In this document: one piece after another, positions 1-8,777 of the stretch
Numbering within the stretch: position 1 is the stretch's first letter
Layout of the letters: every line of letters begins with the position of its first letter
From: Sphaerotilus montanus
Lineage (GTDB): Bacteria > Pseudomonadota > Gammaproteobacteria > Burkholderiales > Burkholderiaceae_C
Reading direction: 5' to 3'
NCBI RefSeq assembly: GCF_013410775.1
Contig: NZ_JACCFH010000001.1
Location: 2,914,001 to 2,978,000 of the forward strand
DNA: 64,000 bases
Notes under the pieces: generated by a model
What the model was told of the DNA's origin: nothing
The model's database searches: none
The model's input: the letters and a program-made list of their open reading frames with translations, nothing else
Translations under genes and position numbers: made by a program

Positions 1-801
1 GTACTCGCTCAGGGCCTGCTCGTACATGTAGTACGCCAGCACGCGCGAGGAGCCGTAGGGGCCGCCGGAGGTCATGATCGACACCATGTCGAAGCTGCGC
101 AGCGAGCCGATGATGGTGACGACGACGGCGATGAAGGTGGCGGGGCGCAGCTGCGGCAGCACGATGTGCCACAGCATCGACCAGCCCTTGGCGCCTTCGA
201 GCCGCGCCGCCTCGATCAGGTCGGGGCGGACGTTGTTCAGGCCCGTGAGGTACAGGATCATGCAGTAGGCGATCTGCGGGTACAGGCCCGCGGCGATGAT
301 GCCGTAGGTGACCAGGTGCTCGTCCGACAGCACGGCCACCCCCGGCATGCCCAGGGCCGCCAGGATCTGCGTGAACAGCCCGTTGGTCGGGTTGTAGAAC
401 CAGGTGAACACCAGGCCGATGACGACCTGCGAGATCACGAAGGGGAAGAAGAACATCGACTTGACGAGGCGGATGCCCGTCACGGTCTGGTTCAGGAACA
501 GCGCCAGCCCCAGGCCGATCGGCACCGACAGCAGGAACAGGACGAGCCAGACCAGGTTGTTCTTCAGCGCGGTGCGGAAGTCGGGGTCGCTGTACAGCTC
601 GACGTAGTTGGCGATGCCGATGTACTTCGCCTCGCCCAGCCCGTCCCAGTCGTGGAAGCTGATCGCGATCGACTCGAAGATCGGCACGATCACGTAGGTG
701 CCGAACATCAGCAGCGCTGGCAGCAGGAACAGCCAGGGGGCGAGCTGGCGCTGGTGGCGGGTCCACCAGGAGAACTGCGGTGGGGGAGCGGGGGAGGACA
801 T
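1..801 (-). CDS. Sugar ABC transporter permease, MalF-like (partial, 3' end off window)
   Basis: This is an inner-membrane permease of a binding-protein-dependent sugar importer. It begins MSSPAPPPQFSWW at 801 and stays open to the left edge, giving 267 residues without a stop. Hydrophobic segments start near residues 22, 82, 115 and 165. The EAA loop that contacts the ATPase is seen around residue 197 (IEAARLEGA, then VLPQL). It follows the binding-protein gene at 924-2162 on the same strand and is the first permease of the GH42 beta-galactosidase operon; the partner MalG-like permease would lie just outside the window. A repeat hairpin (820-849) sits directly upstream of the start. Family assignment is secure; the substrate is inferred from the operon. 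Confidence 0.93.
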   Translation of the reverse strand, partial: MSSPAPPPQFSWWTRHQRQLAPWLFLLPALLMFGTYVIVPIFESIAISFHDWDGLGEAKYIGIANYVELYSDPDFRTALKNNLVWLVLFLLSVPIGLGLALFLNQTVTGIRLVKSMFFFPFVISQVVIGLVFTWFYNPTNGLFTQILAALGMPGVAVLSDEHLVTYGIIAAGLYPQIAYCMILYLTGLNNVRPDLIEAARLEGAKGWSMLWHIVLPQLRPATFIAVVVTIIGSLRSFDMVSIMTSGGPYGSSRVLAYYMYEQALSEY

Positions 802-819
802 CGGCGAGGGGGGAGCGGA

Positions 820-849
820 GGTGGGTTCCCGCTTGCGCGGGAATGACGG
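820..849. repeat. REP-like palindromic repeat, single half element
   Basis: A 7-bp stem TTCCCGC (826-832) and GCGGGAA (837-843) with loop TTGC is followed by TGACGG. The same pattern (a G-rich lead, then nCCCGC, a 4-nt loop, GCGGGn and ATGACGG) recurs at 2681-2757 and 36321-36348. It lies between the binding-protein stop and the permease start, so in the minus-strand mRNA it forms a hairpin that could stabilise the upstream message. The next 60 bases are very rich in G runs. Confidence 0.7.
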
Positions 850-923
850 CGGTGGGGGTGGTCGCGGTGGCGGGTGGTGGCGGGGGGGCGGTCTGGCCAG
901 CCCCCCGCGTGGCCCGGACGGGC

Positions 924-2162
924 TTACTTGTAGACGCGCTGGCGGACCTGCTCCAGCCGCTCCAGCACTTCCTTGCGCGTTTCCGGCTTGACCATGTAGC
1001 GCTGGAAGCCTTCCATGCCGGCCTTGGCCATCTCGGCGGGCGCGTCGCGGTCATAGAACTGGCCGAGCGCGTAGGCGTTCGACAGCATCGCGAAGCCGTC
1101 CTTCAGGTAGACGTCGGTCGGCTTGGTGGCGTCCTTGTTGACCGGGAGCTGGCCGAGGATGGCGTTGACCTCGCCCTGCACCTTGGCGCTGGCGGCATAG
1201 GCCAGGAAGCGCCTGGCGTCGACCTTGTTCTTCGCCTTGGCGGGGATGTGGATGGTGTCGGTCGGGGCGTCCTCGGCCATCGGGACGTTGTTGATCTTCG
1301 GGAACTGCATGAAGCCGAGCTGGGCTTCGGTCAGGCCGCCCTTCTTCATCGGATCGACGGCGAAGTTGCCCATCAGGTACATCGCAGCCTCGCCCTTGAC
1401 GAAGGCGGGCAGCGCGTCCTGCCAGTCGTAGGAGGCGTGGTTGGCCAGGAAGTAGCCCGGCTTGGTCAGGTCGTCCCAGCGGTCGAACACTTCCTGCACG
1501 CGCTTGTCGGTGTAGGGCACCTTGCCGGCGGTGAGGTCCATGTGGAACTCGTAGCCGTTGACGCGCATGTTCAGGTAGTCGAACCAGCCGCCCGTGGGCC
1601 ACAGCGCCTTGGTGCCGATGGCGAACGGCGTGACACCCGCGGCCTTGAGCTTGGCGCTGGCTGCGATCAGCTCCTTCCAGTCCTTGGGCACGGCGATGTT
1701 GTTCTTCGCGAAGATGTCCTTGCGGTAGTAGATGCCCCACTGGTAGTAGGTGTAGGGCACGCCCCACTGCTTGCCCTTCTGGGTCATCGACGCGGCGGCG
1801 CTCTTGAGCTGGGTGCCGAGGTTTTCCTTGGTCCAGACGTCGGAGACGTCTTCGAACAGGCCGGCGTTGACGAACGGGGCCATGCGGTTGCCGGCGTACC
1901 AGGTGACGATGTCCGGTGCCTCGGCGCTCAGGAAGTTGCGGATCGAGGTCTTGAAGCCTTCGTGGTCGAAGGTGTTGATCTTGACGGTCACGTCCGGGTT
2001 GGCGGCCATGAAGCCCTTGGCCATCGCTTCCCACGCGGCCTTGGGTGCCGGGTCGGAGGCGTCGGTGTTGATGACGAGCGTGCCGGCCTGCGCGGCGCAG
2101 GCAGCGGCTGCCAGTGCCAGCACGCTGAAGCGGGCGGCGAGCGTGGTGAGGTTCTTGTGCAT
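924..2162 (-). CDS. Sugar ABC transporter substrate-binding protein (family 1)
   Basis: This 412-residue periplasmic binding protein probably captures a beta-galactoside or related oligosaccharide for the permease at 1-801. The start at 2162 (MHKNLTTLAARF) is chosen over an in-frame ATG 36 bases upstream because it has an AGGAGA ribosome site about ten bases ahead and opens a clean signal peptide ending at AQA around residue 25. The mature part is typical of extracellular solute-binding family 1 (early VINTDASDP, then DIVTWYAGNRMAPF). It lies 32 bases downstream of the GH42 gene on the same strand. The substrate is inferred from that neighbour only. Confidence 0.9.
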   Translation of the reverse strand: MHKNLTTLAARFSVLALAAAACAAQAGTLVINTDASDPAPKAAWEAMAKGFMAANPDVTVKINTFDHEGFKTSIRNFLSAEAPDIVTWYAGNRMAPFVNAGLFEDVSDVWTKENLGTQLKSAAASMTQKGKQWGVPYTYYQWGIYYRKDIFAKNNIAVPKDWKELIAASAKLKAAGVTPFAIGTKALWPTGGWFDYLNMRVNGYEFHMDLTAGKVPYTDKRVQEVFDRWDDLTKPGYFLANHASYDWQDALPAFVKGEAAMYLMGNFAVDPMKKGGLTEAQLGFMQFPKINNVPMAEDAPTDTIHIPAKAKNKVDARRFLAYAASAKVQGEVNAILGQLPVNKDATKPTDVYLKDGFAMLSNAYALGQFYDRDAPAEMAKAGMEGFQRYMVKPETRKEVLERLEQVRQRVYK

Positions 2163-2194
2163 CTGTCTGTCTCCTGGGGAGTCCTGTGGTGAAG

Positions 2195-4327
2195 TCATGC
2201 CTGCCAGATCGCCATCGCTCTGGGGGGCAGGTGCGCGCCGCCCAGCACGGGCGTCGCGATCGGCGTGGGCGTCCAGTCCAGCGCCAGATCCGAGAAATTG
2301 AAGGCCAGCGTCAACCCGCCGGCGCGGCTGATGCGCAGGCCGTCAGGCAGCGGTGCCACGGCGAGTCCCGCGTCAGCGGCGGCGCCGGCGAACACGGCCT
2401 GCCAGCCCGCCGCGTCCAGCCAGCCGGCGAGGTAGCGCACCGGGCCGTTGCGGGTGAGGGCGGGGCGGCCATCAGCGAACGAGGCCAGTGCTTCGGCGCC
2501 GTGCAGCGCGAGGTCTTCGCGCCAGCGGGTGACCGTGACAGTGGCTGCGGCGTCGTCCAGCGCCACCGGCTCGACCACGCCCGGCGGCAGCGACGCGACC
2601 CGCGTCACCTGCACCCCCGCCAGCGCGGCGAGCGGCCCCGGCGGCAGCAGTGCCCCCCAGCCGTCATCGCCAACATCGCCGTCATCCCCGCGCACGCGGG
2701 GACCCACCCCCGCCACCGACGTCTCGAACCGTGGGTGCCCGCTTTCGCGGGCATGACGGTGGGGAGTGGGGAACGACAGGTTCACCGACTTGCTGCCCGC
2801 CCGCGGTCCGAGCACGATCTGCGCGCCGCTGGCCGCCGCCGTGGTGAGTGCGGCTTGCAGCGCCGCACCGACATGCAGCGCCGCCGGCAGCACGATCAGC
2901 CGGTAGCCCGACAGGTCCGGCGCCCCGCCCGTGCCCGCCCGCGGCCCGACGATGTCCACGTCCAGCCCGAGCTGCCGCAGCCCGCTGTAGGCGCGGAAGC
3001 TCAGCTCCAGCGGGTTGTAGTCGGCGCCCTGCGGCTGGATCTGCGCCATCCACAGCGCGTCGTAGTCGAACACCAGTGCCACATCAGGCCGCACCGGCAA
3101 GCGCGGCGCGTTCGTGAGCACGCCCCGCCCGGTCAGCGCCGCCAGCTCCGCGCCGACCTGCGCCGCTTCGAGCGCCCCTTGGTCTTCGGACGAGTCCGGG
3201 CGCAGCAGGCCCGTGTGCATCTGCTCCTGTGCAAACGGCGCCTGCCGCCAGCGGAAGTAGCTCACTACCTCGGCGCCGTGCGCGAAGGCCTGCCAGGTCC
3301 ACAGCCGCACCGTGCCGTCGTGCGGCGCCGGGTTCCAGTGCGCCCAGTTCACCGGGCCGGGCTGCTGCTCCATCACCCACCAGCGGCCGTCGCTGCGACC
3401 GTCCGCACCCCGGCACATGCCGCGGTACAGGTCGTGGTGGAACGACGGGATGTCCGGGTGCCCGGTCCGTGCCCAGCGCGCCTTTTCCTCGGCGCTGAGG
3501 AAGAACATCTGCGTGAAGCCGAGCGGGTAGCTGTCCCAGGTGGCGATGTCGAGGTCCGCCGCCACGTCGTGGTGGTCGAACTCGGTGAAGAAGCCCATGA
3601 AGTTGTGCGACACCGGCCGCCCCGGCGACAGCGCGCGCAGGATCGCCACCTGCTCCCGGTTGAATGCCACCACCTCGTCGGAGGCGAAGCGGCGCCAGTC
3701 GAGCCGGTGCGCCGGGTGCGCCTCCGTCACGGTCAGCGCAGGCAGGTCGATCTCGTCGAAGCTGCGGTAGACCTGGCTCCAGAACACCGTGCCCCAGGCG
3801 TCGTTGAGCGCGTCGATCGTCGTATAGCGCGCGGCCAGCCAGCGCCGGAAGCCCTGCCGCGCCGACTCGGACAGGCTCAGCACGGTGTCATGGCAGCCGT
3901 ACTCGTTGTCGGTCTGCCAGGCGACCACGGCGGGGTGCTGGCCGTAGCGCTCCGCGACTGCGCGGCTGATGCGGCGCGACTCGGCGCGGTAGCCGGCGTG
4001 CGAGAAGCAGTAGTGCCGCCGCGAGCCGAAGCCGCGCGGGCGGCCCTGCAGGTCGATCGCCACCATGTCCGGCATCCGGTCGACCAGCCACTTCGGCGGC
4101 GTGGCGGTCGGCGTGCACATCACGACGCCGAGCCCGGCCGCGTGCAGCGTCTCGACCGCCTCGTCCAGCCAGTCCCAGGTGAAGACACCCGGCTCGGCTT
4201 CGATCACGCTCCACGCGAATTCCGCGATCCGCACGACGCGGATGCCCATCGCGTGCATGCGGCGCGCGTCCTCGGCCCATTGCGCGCGTGGCCAGTGTTC
4301 GGGGTAATAGCAGACACCCAGTTGCAT
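2195..4327 (-). CDS. Beta-galactosidase, glycoside hydrolase family 42
   Basis: This 710-residue retaining beta-galactosidase of the GH42 (BgaB/GanB-like) family hydrolyses terminal beta-galactosides in the cytoplasm; no signal peptide is seen. The TIM-barrel start is LGVCYYPEHWP. The predicted acid/base is E142 in QTDNEYG and the nucleophile E320 in WWVMEQQPGPVNW. A trimerisation-like domain (about 405-600) and a small C-terminal domain follow. Residues about 521-555, between KSVNLSFP and LPPGPLAAL, are not part of the family: they are encoded by a palindromic repeat (2681-2757) read in frame. The gene lies between the ATPase and the binding protein of the same operon. Activity is probably kept, because the insert is far from both glutamates in sequence. 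Confidence 0.93.
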   Translation of the reverse strand: MQLGVCYYPEHWPRAQWAEDARRMHAMGIRVVRIAEFAWSVIEAEPGVFTWDWLDEAVETLHAAGLGVVMCTPTATPPKWLVDRMPDMVAIDLQGRPRGFGSRRHYCFSHAGYRAESRRISRAVAERYGQHPAVVAWQTDNEYGCHDTVLSLSESARQGFRRWLAARYTTIDALNDAWGTVFWSQVYRSFDEIDLPALTVTEAHPAHRLDWRRFASDEVVAFNREQVAILRALSPGRPVSHNFMGFFTEFDHHDVAADLDIATWDSYPLGFTQMFFLSAEEKARWARTGHPDIPSFHHDLYRGMCRGADGRSDGRWWVMEQQPGPVNWAHWNPAPHDGTVRLWTWQAFAHGAEVVSYFRWRQAPFAQEQMHTGLLRPDSSEDQGALEAAQVGAELAALTGRGVLTNAPRLPVRPDVALVFDYDALWMAQIQPQGADYNPLELSFRAYSGLRQLGLDVDIVGPRAGTGGAPDLSGYRLIVLPAALHVGAALQAALTTAAASGAQIVLGPRAGSKSVNLSFPTPHRHARESGHPRFETSVAGVGPRVRGDDGDVGDDGWGALLPPGPLAALAGVQVTRVASLPPGVVEPVALDDAAATVTVTRWREDLALHGAEALASFADGRPALTRNGPVRYLAGWLDAAGWQAVFAGAAADAGLAVAPLPDGLRISRAGGLTLAFNFSDLALDWTPTPIATPVLGGAHLPPRAMAIWQA
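2681..2757. repeat. BIME-like pair of inverted REP-like repeats inside the GH42 gene
   Basis: Two copies of the half element lie head to head: the left arm starts GTCATCCCCGCG and the right arm ends CGCGGGCATGAC, each with its own stem-loop (CCCCGC/GCGGGG and GCCCGC/GCGGGC). The 77-bp element is read through on the minus strand as HARESGHPRF...VRGDDG without a stop or frameshift. A direct repeat GATGACGGC flanks its outer edge in coding sense (GDDGDVGDDG), possibly a trace of insertion. Solitary halves are found at 820-849 and 36321-36348. Confidence 0.8.
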
Positions 4328-4365
4328 GTCGGTCTCTCGGCGGAATCAGCGGGGATCGGCGGTGA

Positions 4366-5520
<1,155 letters not shown>

Positions 5521-5534
5521 GCACCGATTCTGCT

Positions 5535-5549
5535 GCTAATAATATTAGC
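5535..5549. promoter_or_regulatory. Operator-like palindrome upstream of the GH42 transport operon
   Basis: GCTAATAATATTAGC is a perfect palindrome with 7-bp arms around a central A, enclosed by a second inverted repeat CACCGATT (5522-5529) and AATCGGTG (5553-5560). It lies 15-30 bases before the ATPase start and just after the lacI terminator. The word TGCTAATAAT recurs at 6788-6797 upstream of lacI. It is a candidate site for the adjacent LacI protein. Confidence 0.5.
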
Positions 5550-5560
5550 GATAATCGGTG

Positions 5561-5591
5561 AAAACCCCGAGACGAACCCGCCCCCGGGGTT
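5561..5591 (-). terminator. Likely intrinsic terminator of the lacI gene
   Basis: Read on the minus strand, AACCCCG (5591-5585) pairs with CGGGGTT (5569-5563) and the stem runs into four T residues. It begins six bases after the lacI stop codon and separates lacI from the ATPase operon. The loop is long (15 nt) and the T tract short, so termination may be partial. Confidence 0.5.
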
Positions 5592-5596
5592 CTGGG

Positions 5597-6676
5597 TCAG
5601 GCGTGGCGGCGCACCGTCTGGCGCTCGACCAGCGGGCAGTCGATCTTGATCAGGTGGCGCCGGCTGGCGCGCTGTGCGGCTGGCGTGTCGGCCGCCACCA
5701 GCAGGGCCTCGACCGCCGCACGCCCCATCTCGTAGTTGGGCAGCACCATCGTGGTCAGCGGCGGATGGGTGTGGCGCGAGATTTCCTGGTCGTCGTAGCC
5801 CATGACCGACACGTCGTCCGGCACCTTCAGGCCGAGCTGCGCCAGCGCCTCCATCGCGCCGAGCGCCATCAGGTCGTTGGCGCAGAAGAGGGCGGTCGGC
5901 GGGCGCGGTCCGGCCATCAGCGAGCGGGTGGCCTCGAAGCCGGTGCCCGACATCCAGTCGCCGTCGCGCACCAGCGCGGGGTCGAAGGGCAGGTCGGCGG
6001 TGGCCAGCGCGCGGCGGTAGCCCTTGATGCGGTCCTTGGCGGCCTCCATCCACGGCTCGCCGTTGATGAAGCCGATGCGGGTGTGGCCCATCGCGATCAG
6101 GTGTTCGGTCGCCGCGTGGCCGCCGCCGACCTCGCCGGGCACGATGGTGGGCAGCTTGTGCTGCTCGTCGTGGCAGTTCAGCAGCACCACGGGCACGGTG
6201 CCCAGCCGGTGCACCAGGGCGGGCGGCAGCGCCACTTCCCGGGTGAAGATGGTCGAGTAGACGATGCCCAGCAGCGCCGGGTGCATCGCCAGCATCTCGA
6301 TGGCGGCGGCCTCCTGCTCGGCATTGCCGCGGGTGACGGCCACGCTGACCACGCAGTCGTGCGTCCAGGCTGCGTCCCGCGCGCCATCGACGCTGACGAC
6401 CGGGTGCGGGCTGGTCGAGATCTCGTCGACCAGGTAGCCGATCAGGTTGCGGCGCACGCCCGGCACGCCCGGGGCGGCGGGAATGGCCGCAGCGGGCGCC
6501 GGCGCTTCCCGCCGCGGCAGCCGGTAGCCCAGCTCCATCGCCACGCCCAGCACCTTGCTGCGGGTCTCGGCCGACAGCCGCGCGCCGGTCATGTTGTTCA
6601 GCACCATCGACACGGTCGATTGCGACACACCGGCGGCCTGGGCCACGTCGGTCATCGTCGGTCGGCGGGTGGGCAT
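5597..6676 (-). CDS. LacI-family transcriptional regulator
   Basis: This is a DNA-binding sugar-responsive repressor of about 359 residues. The N-terminal helix-turn-helix reads MTDVAQAAGVSQSTVSMVLNN, followed by a hinge and a periplasmic-binding-protein-like effector domain (NLIGYLVDEIS through MGYDDQEISRHTHPPLTTM). The start is uncertain: no clear ribosome site precedes any candidate, and in-frame alternatives exist at 6748, 6700 (GTG) and 6655; MPTRRPTMTD at 6676 is used here. It lies between the GH42 operon and the divergent GH4 transport operon, with candidate operators at 5535, 6788 and 6856, so it probably controls one or both. It resembles the LacI protein at 21748-22821. Confidence 0.92.
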   Translation of the reverse strand: MPTRRPTMTDVAQAAGVSQSTVSMVLNNMTGARLSAETRSKVLGVAMELGYRLPRREAPAPAAAIPAAPGVPGVRRNLIGYLVDEISTSPHPVVSVDGARDAAWTHDCVVSVAVTRGNAEQEAAAIEMLAMHPALLGIVYSTIFTREVALPPALVHRLGTVPVVLLNCHDEQHKLPTIVPGEVGGGHAATEHLIAMGHTRIGFINGEPWMEAAKDRIKGYRRALATADLPFDPALVRDGDWMSGTGFEATRSLMAGPRPPTALFCANDLMALGAMEALAQLGLKVPDDVSVMGYDDQEISRHTHPPLTTMVLPNYEMGRAAVEALLVAADTPAAQRASRRHLIKIDCPLVERQTVRRHA

Positions 6677-6787
6677 CGGGGCGGGTTTGCGGGTGGTCAC
6701 GGCGGGTGGGGTGGCGCGGGCGTGGTCTGGATTCCCGATGGTACCCAAGCCGGCAGCCCGACCTGGTAATCGTCGCCGATGATGGCG

Positions 6788-6806
6788 TGCTAATAATTGG
6801 TGATAA
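6788..6806. promoter_or_regulatory. Candidate LacI-type operator in the divergent intergenic region
   Basis: TGCTAATAATTGGTGATAA repeats the ten-base word TGCTAATAAT and the GATAA element found at 5532-5554 before the ATPase gene. Both copies flank the lacI gene, as expected for an autoregulated repressor. There is no dyad as clean as the downstream copy, so this rests on the shared words. Confidence 0.4.
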
Positions 6807-6855
6807 CCCCCATTGCCGGAGTGCCTCCCCGGTCCTTAGAGTCCGCTTCACTGAA

Positions 6856-6873
6856 AACTAACGCGAGTTAGTT
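6856..6873. promoter_or_regulatory. LacI-family operator-like palindrome upstream of the GH4 transport operon
   Basis: AACTAACGCGAGTTAGTT has 7-bp perfect arms (AACTAAC and GTTAGTT) and a central CG step, the usual form of LacI/GalR-family operators. It lies 46 bases before the first permease start at 6919. Two LacI genes, at 5597 and 11635, are candidate binders. Confidence 0.55.
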
Positions 6874-6918
6874 GCGTTGCCAGATGGTCTGGTCGCCGCC
6901 GCCACCCGAGGAGTTGCC

Positions 6919-7827
6919 ATGTCCGCTGTCCCCCGTCCGCCCTCGGCGTTCGGACCGAATCGCCGGCGCGAGACGCTGACGGCGTTCGGGCTGGTGCTGC
7001 CGGCGCTGATCGGCTTCGTGCTGTTCTATGCATGGCCGGCATGGCGGGCGGTGGAGATCAGCCTGACCGACTGGAACCTGCTGCGCGAGCCCAACTGGGT
7101 CGGGCTGGACAACTACGTGAAGCTCTGGGGCGACGAGCGTTTCTGGCGCGGCATGCAGCTCTCGGCCTGGTACGTGGCCTTCAACATCCCCATGCAGACG
7201 GTGCTCGGGCTGTTCCTGGCGGTGGTGATGGACCGGCTGGCGCGCTCGCTGTTCATCAAGGCGGTGGTGCTGCTGCCCTATCTGCTGTCGAACGTGCTGG
7301 TGGCGCTGATGTGGCTGTGGCTGCTGGACCCGCTGCTGGGCGGTGTCAACGCGCTGCTGACGTGGAGTGGCATCGGTCACCAGCCGTTCTTCGCTGGCGA
7401 AACACAAGCGCTCGCCACGGTGGCGGCGGTCAACATCTGGCGCCACATGGGGCTGGTGGCGCTGCTGTTCCTGGCCGGGCTGCAGAACATTCCGCGCTAC
7501 CTCTACGAGGCCGGCGCGCTCGAAGGCGCCACCGAGTGGCAGATGTTCTGGCGCATCACGCTGCCGCTGCTGCGCCCGGTGATGGTGTTCGTGCTGGTGA
7601 CCAGCGTCACGGGCTCGTTCCAGATCTTCGACACGGTGGCGGTGGCGACCAACGGCGGGCCGCTGGAGTCGACCCGCGTGATCGTCCACTACATCGTCCA
7701 GAACGCCTTCAGCTTCTACAAGATGGGCTACGCGTCGGCGATGTCGATGACGCTGTGCCTGGTGATGGTGCTCTACACGGTGCTGCAGATGCGCATCCTG
7801 CGCGCCAACGAAAACGACCTGGCCTGA
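6919..7827 (+). CDS. Sugar ABC transporter permease, MalF-like
   Basis: This inner-membrane permease of 302 residues starts at MSAVPRPPSAFG, where GAGGAG lies seven bases upstream; an in-frame ATG at 6877 lacks such a site. About six membrane segments are visible, the first being LVLPALIGFVLFYAWPAW. The EAA loop reads YEAGALEGATEWQMF with RITLPLL after it. It is the first gene of the operon continuing with a second permease, binding protein and GH4 hydrolase. No ATPase gene is present in this operon. Confidence 0.93.
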   Translation: MSAVPRPPSAFGPNRRRETLTAFGLVLPALIGFVLFYAWPAWRAVEISLTDWNLLREPNWVGLDNYVKLWGDERFWRGMQLSAWYVAFNIPMQTVLGLFLAVVMDRLARSLFIKAVVLLPYLLSNVLVALMWLWLLDPLLGGVNALLTWSGIGHQPFFAGETQALATVAAVNIWRHMGLVALLFLAGLQNIPRYLYEAGALEGATEWQMFWRITLPLLRPVMVFVLVTSVTGSFQIFDTVAVATNGGPLESTRVIVHYIVQNAFSFYKMGYASAMSMTLCLVMVLYTVLQMRILRANENDLA

Positions 7828-7831
7828 CACC

Positions 7832-8719
7832 ATGAACCGCGGCATGAAACTCGATCCTTCCCGCGCCTTTGCCTGGGCCTGTCTGCTGGCGATGCTGGCG
7901 CTCACCGTGGTGCCGCTGTGGGTGGTGGTGAAAACCGCGCTCACGCCCTCGCAGGACGTGTTCAGCCAGGCCGCCCAGCTCTGGCCCGACACGCCGACGC
8001 TGCGCAACTTCACCCGCGTGCTCGGTCTCGTCTCGCACGAGGAGAGCCTGGCGATGGGCGGCTCGGGCGCCGAAGTGCATTTCCTGCGCGCGGTGGGCAA
8101 CTCGCTGCTGTTCACCGGGATCATCGTCACGCTGCAGGTGCTGACCAGCTCGATGGCGGCCTATGCCTTCGCGCGGCTGCGGTTCCCGGGGCGCGAGCTG
8201 CTGTTCGGGCTGTTCGTCGCGTCGATGATGGTGCCGGGCGTGGTGACCTTCATCCCGAACTTCATCCTCATCAAGGACCTCGGCTGGCTCAACACCATGG
8301 CCGGCATGGTGGCGCCGTTCTGCCTGATGTCGGGCTTCGGGATCTTCTTCCTGCGCCAGTTCTTCCTGTCGATCCCGCGGGACCTGGAGGAGGCCGCGAT
8401 CCTGGAAGGCGCCTCGCCGCTGCGGGTGTTCTGGCGCATCGTGCTGCCGCTGTCCACCGCGCCGCTGGCCACGCTGGCCATGCTCACCTCGATCAACATG
8501 TGGAACGAGTTCTTCTGGCCGTTTCTCGTGGCCAAGGACGAAACCATGCAGGTGCTGACCGTCGCGCTGCAGTCCTTCAAGTCCCAGACCCCGCAAGGCT
8601 CGCCCGACTGGAGCGGCCTGATGGCTGCCACCGCGCTGGCCGTGGTCCCCGTGCTGGTGCTGCTGTTCCTGTTCGGCCGCAAGGTGGTCGAGTCGGTGCA
8701 GTTCAGCGGCAGCAAATGA
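7832..8719 (+). CDS. Sugar ABC transporter permease, MalG-like
   Basis: This 295-residue inner-membrane partner of the preceding permease starts four bases after its stop. The first membrane segment is at about residues 13-32, and the EAA loop reads LEEAAILEGASPLRVFWRIVLPLS. It ends with the usual short cytoplasmic tail (RKVVESVQFSGSK). A second ATG twelve bases downstream is an alternative start, and neither has a strong ribosome site, so it may be translated by coupling. A periplasmic loop of about 50 residues after the first helix is longer than in most MalG proteins. Confidence 0.92.
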   Translation: MNRGMKLDPSRAFAWACLLAMLALTVVPLWVVVKTALTPSQDVFSQAAQLWPDTPTLRNFTRVLGLVSHEESLAMGGSGAEVHFLRAVGNSLLFTGIIVTLQVLTSSMAAYAFARLRFPGRELLFGLFVASMMVPGVVTFIPNFILIKDLGWLNTMAGMVAPFCLMSGFGIFFLRQFFLSIPRDLEEAAILEGASPLRVFWRIVLPLSTAPLATLAMLTSINMWNEFFWPFLVAKDETMQVLTVALQSFKSQTPQGSPDWSGLMAATALAVVPVLVLLFLFGRKVVESVQFSGSK

Positions 8720-8777
8720 GTCGCCATTCCCCCGCCCCCGCCCCCGCACCTCACCCACCGAAGATGGAGACAAGCCG

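Noticed and set aside
2681-2757. Possible CRISPR repeat
   Set aside because: Only three dispersed copies exist in different contexts, without regular spacers; the structure is that of REP/BIME units.
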